This document shows, in pieces, positions 59,960-64,000 of a DNA stretch of 64,000 nt. The stretch is from contig OX044360.1 in the NCBI GenBank assembly GCA_943846745.1, positions 2,108,001 through 2,172,000 on the forward strand. The letters run 5' to 3'. The notes below the pieces were generated by a model. The model was not told where the DNA came from. It saw nothing but the letters and a program-made list of their open reading frames with translations, and did not search any database. The first letter of the stretch is position 1. The number at the start of each line of letters is the position of its first letter. This DNA is from Opacimonas sp002292215 (GTDB lineage Bacteria > Pseudomonadota > Gammaproteobacteria > Enterobacterales > Alteromonadaceae). A program made the position numbers and the translations under genes.

Positions 59960-61114
59960 GTGAACCTACTCACAAAGATGTTTGTCACAATAGTAACAAT
60001 GTTTATAACCTTGCCGACATTAGCACAATCGCTAGAATCAGAAGGACGGAGTGATCTGAACTTACGTTCTGGTGTCACTGATATTAGTAGCCAAGTCTAC
60101 GACTTACACATGTTGATGTTTATGGTGTGTGTCGGTATCGCTGTCGTTGTGTTTGGTGTCATGTTTATATCGATGTTTTTACACCGTAAATCTCGCGGTG
60201 CGAAACCAGCCAACTTTCATGAGAGTGTCAAAGTTGAAATTGCCTGGACCGTCGTTCCCTTTATTATTCTGATTTTAATGGCGTTCCCTGCTGCAAAAAC
60301 CTTGATAGCTATGGAAGATACCTCTGAAGCTGATATGACAGTGTTAGTAACTGGATCACAGTGGAAGTGGCATTATAAATATATGGATTCTGATGTTGAA
60401 TTTTATTCGACTTTGGCCACTCAGCAAGAACAGATTAGAAACAAATTTGCCAAAAGTGAAAATTATCTTCTCGAAGTTGACCGTCCGCTGGTCATTCCTA
60501 CCGGTCAAAAAGTACGATTTTTGATTACCTCGGATGATGTTATTCATTCATGGTGGGTACCTGATTTTGCAATTAAAAAAGATGCCAACCCTGGATTTAT
60601 TAATGAAGCCTGGACTAACGTCAATGAACCAGGCGTTTATCGTGGTCAATGTGCAGAGCTTTGTGGAAAAGATCATGGTTTTATGCCTATTGTAGTTATT
60701 GCTAAAACCCCACAAGAGTATGAAAAGTGGAAAGCAGAAAAAATTGCCGCGATTGAGACTGCTAAAGCAGAAGAAGACCGCTTGTTAGCCATGAACATGA
60801 GTATGGACGACTTGATGACTTCGGGTCAAAAAGTCTATTTAGCAAAATGTGCAGCGTGTCATATGCCAAATGGTGAAGGTTTGCCAGGCGTATTTCCGTC
60901 AATTAAAGGTAGTAACCTAGTATTGAATGATCGTACTGGTCACATTGATATCTTACTCAATGGTCGAACGGGTACCGCCATGCAAGCTTTTGCAAAGCAA
61001 CTAACACTCTCAGAGATTGCTGCGGTAATCACATATCAACGTAATGCATGGGGCAACAATACAGGTGATATTGTACAAGCATCCGAAGTGCACACATACG
61101 CAAATGGTAAATAG
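59960..61114 (+). CDS. coxB: Cytochrome c oxidase subunit II with C-terminal cytochrome c domain
   Basis: A 384-residue subunit that receives electrons from cytochrome c. It has a signal peptide (TKMFVTIVTMFITLPTLAQ), two transmembrane helices near residues 50-70 and 95-115, and a periplasmic CuA domain whose ligands appear in QCAELCGKDHGFMPIVV (about residue 230). A fused cytochrome c domain follows: CAACHMPNGEG (CXXCH, about residue 295), as in caa3-type oxidases. Start is GTG at 59960, supported by GGAGGT five bases upstream. First gene of the cox operon; the leader carries nested inverted repeats. Confidence 0.95.
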   Translation: MNLLTKMFVTIVTMFITLPTLAQSLESEGRSDLNLRSGVTDISSQVYDLHMLMFMVCVGIAVVVFGVMFISMFLHRKSRGAKPANFHESVKVEIAWTVVPFIILILMAFPAAKTLIAMEDTSEADMTVLVTGSQWKWHYKYMDSDVEFYSTLATQQEQIRNKFAKSENYLLEVDRPLVIPTGQKVRFLITSDDVIHSWWVPDFAIKKDANPGFINEAWTNVNEPGVYRGQCAELCGKDHGFMPIVVIAKTPQEYEKWKAEKIAAIETAKAEEDRLLAMNMSMDDLMTSGQKVYLAKCAACHMPNGEGLPGVFPSIKGSNLVLNDRTGHIDILLNGRTGTAMQAFAKQLTLSEIAAVITYQRNAWGNNTGDIVQASEVHTYANGK

Positions 61115-61126
61115 GAGGCATGTCAC

Positions 61127-62728
61127 ATGAGTACTGCTACTGATACACTTCATCATGACGAGCATGATGAACACCACCATCATCATATCCCTAAAGGGAT
61201 CAAGCGGTGGTTGTTTACAACCAACCACAAAGACATAGGCACCTTGTATTTATGGTTCTCTTTTATTATGTTTTTGACCGGTGGGGCGATGGCAATGATC
61301 ATTCGTGCCGAGTTATTTCAACCGGGCTTACAGATAGTCGACCCTAATTTCTTTAATCAAATGACCACAGTACATGGTTTGATTATGGTGTTTGGTGCGG
61401 TTATGCCAGCATTTACTGGATTAGCCAACTGGCTGATCCCAATGATGATTGGTGCGCCGGATATGGCACTGCCGCGCATGAATAACTGGAGCTTTTGGAT
61501 ATTACCATTTGCGTTTTTGATCTTATTATCTTCCTTATTTATGGAAGGGGGCGGACCTGCATTCGGTTGGACCTTCTACGCACCGCTATCCACGACGTAT
61601 AGTAGTGATAGCACTGCCTTGTTTGTGTTCTCTGTCCATATTATGGGGATCTCATCCATCATGGGTGCAATTAACGTGATTGTGACCATTTGGAATATGC
61701 GTGCACCAGGTATGACGTGGATGAAAATGCCGATGTTCGTTTGGACCTGGTTAATCACTGCGTTTTTGTTAATTGCGGTTATGCCGGTATTAGCCGGTGT
61801 CGTGACCATGGTATTGACTGATAAGTACTTTGGCACCAGTTTCTTCAATGCTGCAGGTGGCGGTGATCCAGTCATGTTCCAGCATATATTTTGGTTCTTT
61901 GGACACCCAGAAGTTTACATTATGATATTGCCTGCATTTGGCATTATTTCGCACATTATTCCGACGTTTGCGCGCAAACCTTTATTTGGCTATGCCTCAA
62001 TGGTCTATGCCACGGCATCGATTGCATTATTGTCGTTTATTGTATGGGCGCACCATATGTTTACAACAGGGATGCCGGTTGCTGCAGAGATGTTCTTTAT
62101 GTTTGCGACTATGCTAATTTCGGTACCTACGGGCGTAAAAGTTTTCAACTGGGTGGCGACGATGTGGCGTGGTTCAATGACATTTGAAGTTCCAATGTTA
62201 TTTGCAATCGCATTTGTTGTGTTATTTACCATTGGCGGTTTATCGGGACTAATGCTCGCAATTACGCCTGTTGATTTTCAATATCACGATACTTATTTTG
62301 TTGTGGCTCATTTCCACTACGTATTAGTGACCGGTGCGATATTCTCAATCATGGCGGCGGCTTATTATTGGCTACCAAAATGGACCGGTGTGATGTATGA
62401 CAACACATTGGCGAAGTGGCACTTCTGGGCATCGTTGGTGTCGGTGAATGTTTTATTCTTCCCAATGCATTTTGTGGGACTAGCTGGTATGCCACGTCGA
62501 ATTCCTGATTATGCATTACAGTTTGCTGATTTTAATAAATGGATCAGCATCGGTGGATTTGCGTTTGGATTATCACAATTGATTTTCTTAGCGTTGTTAA
62601 TTAAAGCGTGTCGCAAAAAAGGTGAGCCGGCGTCAGCCCAAGTATGGGAAGGTGCTGAGGGACTAGAATGGGAAATTCCATCGCCAGCCCCGTATCACAC
62701 TTTTGAGACACCGCCGATAATTAAGTAA
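61127..62728 (+). CDS. ctaD: Cytochrome c oxidase subunit I
   Basis: A 533-residue catalytic subunit of an aa3-type oxidase with twelve helices. The heme and copper ligands are seen in QMTTVHGLIMVFGAV, FWFFGHPEVYIMILPAFG (CuB His plus Tyr crosslink partner), VWAHHMFTTG and VVAHFHYVLVTGA. The PEVY and HPEVYI motif places the K-pathway tyrosine as in A-type oxidases. The N-terminus is unusually histidine-rich (HHDEHDEHHHHHIPKG), possibly metal-binding. It starts 12 bp after coxB. It pumps protons while reducing oxygen to water. Confidence 0.97.
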   Translation: MSTATDTLHHDEHDEHHHHHIPKGIKRWLFTTNHKDIGTLYLWFSFIMFLTGGAMAMIIRAELFQPGLQIVDPNFFNQMTTVHGLIMVFGAVMPAFTGLANWLIPMMIGAPDMALPRMNNWSFWILPFAFLILLSSLFMEGGGPAFGWTFYAPLSTTYSSDSTALFVFSVHIMGISSIMGAINVIVTIWNMRAPGMTWMKMPMFVWTWLITAFLLIAVMPVLAGVVTMVLTDKYFGTSFFNAAGGGDPVMFQHIFWFFGHPEVYIMILPAFGIISHIIPTFARKPLFGYASMVYATASIALLSFIVWAHHMFTTGMPVAAEMFFMFATMLISVPTGVKVFNWVATMWRGSMTFEVPMLFAIAFVVLFTIGGLSGLMLAITPVDFQYHDTYFVVAHFHYVLVTGAIFSIMAAAYYWLPKWTGVMYDNTLAKWHFWASLVSVNVLFFPMHFVGLAGMPRRIPDYALQFADFNKWISIGGFAFGLSQLIFLALLIKACRKKGEPASAQVWEGAEGLEWEIPSPAPYHTFETPPIIK

Positions 62729-62760
62729 TTGTACTAAACTCATAAACCTATAAGGCACGA

Positions 62761-63339
62761 ATGATGAACCAGTCAACATCGAGCAATCTGAATAATAAGC
62801 TAGTGGTAAAACTAGTCGTGATTGTGTTTGGGATGTTTACGTTTGGGTTTGCGTTAGTGCCTTTGTACGATGTGTTTTGTGACATAACAGGTATTAATGG
62901 CAAGACTAATGAGACTGCAATTGTTTATGAAGCAACTGATATAGACAGATCTCGTTTGGTTACGATTGAGTTTATAACCAAAACAACTACAGGTATGCCG
63001 TGGGCATTTGAAGCAAAAACTAAACGCATTCAAGTTCATCCTGGTGAACTTAATCAAGTTGAGTTTTATGTGAGAAATCCTGCATTTAGAGATATTGTTG
63101 GGCAGGCGATCCCTTCAGTATCACCTGGAACAGCTGCGTTATACTTAAATAAAACGGAGTGTTTTTGTTTTAATAACCAACCATTGCTAGCGGGTGAAGA
63201 AGCATTGATGCCAATGCAATTTTATGTCGATCCGCAAATACCTAAAGATGTCACGTATTTCACCGTTCAATATACTTTGTATGATGTCACTGCTGCGGCA
63301 CAAAAAGTCGCAGAAGCACAGGCTCAAGCATCAGAGTAA
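62761..63339 (+). CDS. ctaG: Cytochrome c oxidase copper chaperone (Cox11/CtaG)
   Basis: A 192-residue inner-membrane protein that inserts CuB into subunit I. One N-terminal helix (LVVKLVVIVFGMFTFGFALV) and the copper site: CDITGINGKT near residue 40 and the CFCF pair in KTECFCFNNQPLLAGE (about residue 140). Length is normal. ATG at 62761; a second ATG follows at 62764. It sits between subunits I and III, the usual order in proteobacterial cox operons. The C-terminus is alanine/glutamine-rich. Confidence 0.95.
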   Translation: MMNQSTSSNLNNKLVVKLVVIVFGMFTFGFALVPLYDVFCDITGINGKTNETAIVYEATDIDRSRLVTIEFITKTTTGMPWAFEAKTKRIQVHPGELNQVEFYVRNPAFRDIVGQAIPSVSPGTAALYLNKTECFCFNNQPLLAGEEALMPMQFYVDPQIPKDVTYFTVQYTLYDVTAAAQKVAEAQAQASE

Positions 63340-63350
63340 AGGAGGCCGTC

Positions 63351-64000
63351 ATGGCACAACAAGAAGTAAAAGAATATCAAAAGTATTACGTCCCAGAGCA
63401 AAGTATCTGGCCGATCATTGGCGCAGTAGCATTATTTTTAATTGCGGTAGGTGCCGGTACATTTACCGTAGAGGTATCAAAAGGGAAAGAAGGGCATGGT
63501 GAATGGATCTTACTCGCGGGTATCGCCACATTAATATTTATGGTGACAGGCTGGTTTAGAAATCAAATTCATGAGTCGATGTCAGGGTTGTACTCGGACC
63601 AACTGAGTCGTTCATATCGACAAGGTATGGCTTGGTTTATATTTTCTGAGGTCATGTTCTTTGCTGCTTTCTTTGGCGCATTATTTTATGCACGTACCAT
63701 TGCAATCCCGTGGTTAGGGGGAGCATCCAATAACGCAATGACTAATGAAGTATTATGGCCAGGATTCGAAGCCGTGTGGCCGCTACTACAAACTCCGGGT
63801 GGAACCGAATCGACTCAGATGGGTTGGTTTGGCTTACCCCTGATTAACACGCTATTACTGCTAACCTCTTCTGTCACTTGTCATTATGCGCATGTTGGTT
63901 TAGAGCAAGATAAACGCAAACAATTATCTTGGATGTTAGGCTTAACAATTATCTTGGGTTGTATCTTTTTGGCGCTTCAGGTTGAAGAATATATCCATGC
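63351..64000 (+). CDS. coxC: Cytochrome c oxidase subunit III (partial, runs off window)
   Basis: The first 216 codons of a seven-helix subunit, start ATG 63351 with GGAGG five bases upstream and 11 bp after ctaG. It begins MAQQEVKEYQKYYVPEQSIW, followed by AVALFLIAVGAGTFTVEV and, as expected, MAWFIFSEVMFFAAFFGALF with the conserved glutamate and then HYAHVGLEQDKRKQL. Subunit III stabilises the oxidase and proton uptake. No premature stop in the visible part. Further cox-associated genes (SURF1, heme A synthesis) would be expected to the right. Confidence 0.94.
   Translation, partial: MAQQEVKEYQKYYVPEQSIWPIIGAVALFLIAVGAGTFTVEVSKGKEGHGEWILLAGIATLIFMVTGWFRNQIHESMSGLYSDQLSRSYRQGMAWFIFSEVMFFAAFFGALFYARTIAIPWLGGASNNAMTNEVLWPGFEAVWPLLQTPGGTESTQMGWFGLPLINTLLLLTSSVTCHYAHVGLEQDKRKQLSWMLGLTIILGCIFLALQVEEYIH

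Noticed and set aside
1..64000. tRNA or rRNA genes
   Set aside because: No cloverleaf-like or ribosomal RNA sequence was recognised on either strand in the intergenic regions read.

Overview
The window is a stretch of chromosome from a gammaproteobacterium, most likely a marine, possibly cold-living member of the Alteromonadales (Shewanella/Psychrobium-like). The clues are gene neighbourhoods typical of that group: comM beside ilvC-ilvY and ilvE-ilvD-ilvA, plsB divergent from lexA and followed by the cytochrome c oxidase genes, and yicC divergent from rph-pyrE. Family-level similarity of nearly every housekeeping product agrees. This is inference from sequence reading only; no search was run.

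Layout. 1-3.6 kb (minus strand): start of an Mrp-type Na+/H+ antiporter operon (fused MrpA/B, MrpC, MrpD cut by the window edge). 3.9-8.3 kb (plus): periplasmic adaptor and RND permease of a tripartite efflux pump. 8.8-10.1 kb: DUF3422 membrane-anchored protein. 10.4-22.0 kb: one 3,879-residue glycine-rich autotransporter with about 46 copies of a repeat, the dominant accessory feature. 22.0-22.4 kb: structured non-coding region ending in a strong terminator just before a porin gene (22.4-23.6 kb). 23.7-25.6 kb: lipoprotein aminopeptidase. 25.7-28.3 kb: small accessory island with a SAM methyltransferase, a truncated nuclease-like partner, a start-less HipB-like relic and a HigBA toxin-antitoxin pair, bracketed by two clusters of GCGC-centred repeats spaced 33-34 bp apart.

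The remainder is mostly core genome: yicC, rph-pyrE-tusA (a REP-like hairpin sits at the pyrE/tusA join), a secreted methyltransferase-like gene whose only plausible start is ATT, a YqaA/DedA-type protein, an amidohydrolase, DUF1285 and DUF3014 genes, a DUF6482 gene, a GNAT/aldehyde dehydrogenase pair, a three-gene M1 peptidase operon, proBA, an EamA transporter, carbonic anhydrase, and a Bcr/CflA transporter. After that come ilvC/ilvY, comM, ilvE-ilvD-ilvA (no ilvGM), plsB, lexA with two SOS boxes, and coxB-ctaD-ctaG-coxC running off the right edge.

How it works together. The ilv genes cover the shared branched-chain amino acid steps after acetolactate synthase, with IlvY expected to control ilvC. 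ProB and ProA make the proline precursor. The cox genes encode an aa3-type terminal oxidase with its copper-insertion chaperone. The strongest candidates for something undescribed are the repeat-bracketed island (25.7-28.3 kb), the mega-autotransporter, the terminator-in-leader arrangement before the porin, and the nested inverted repeats in the cox leader.
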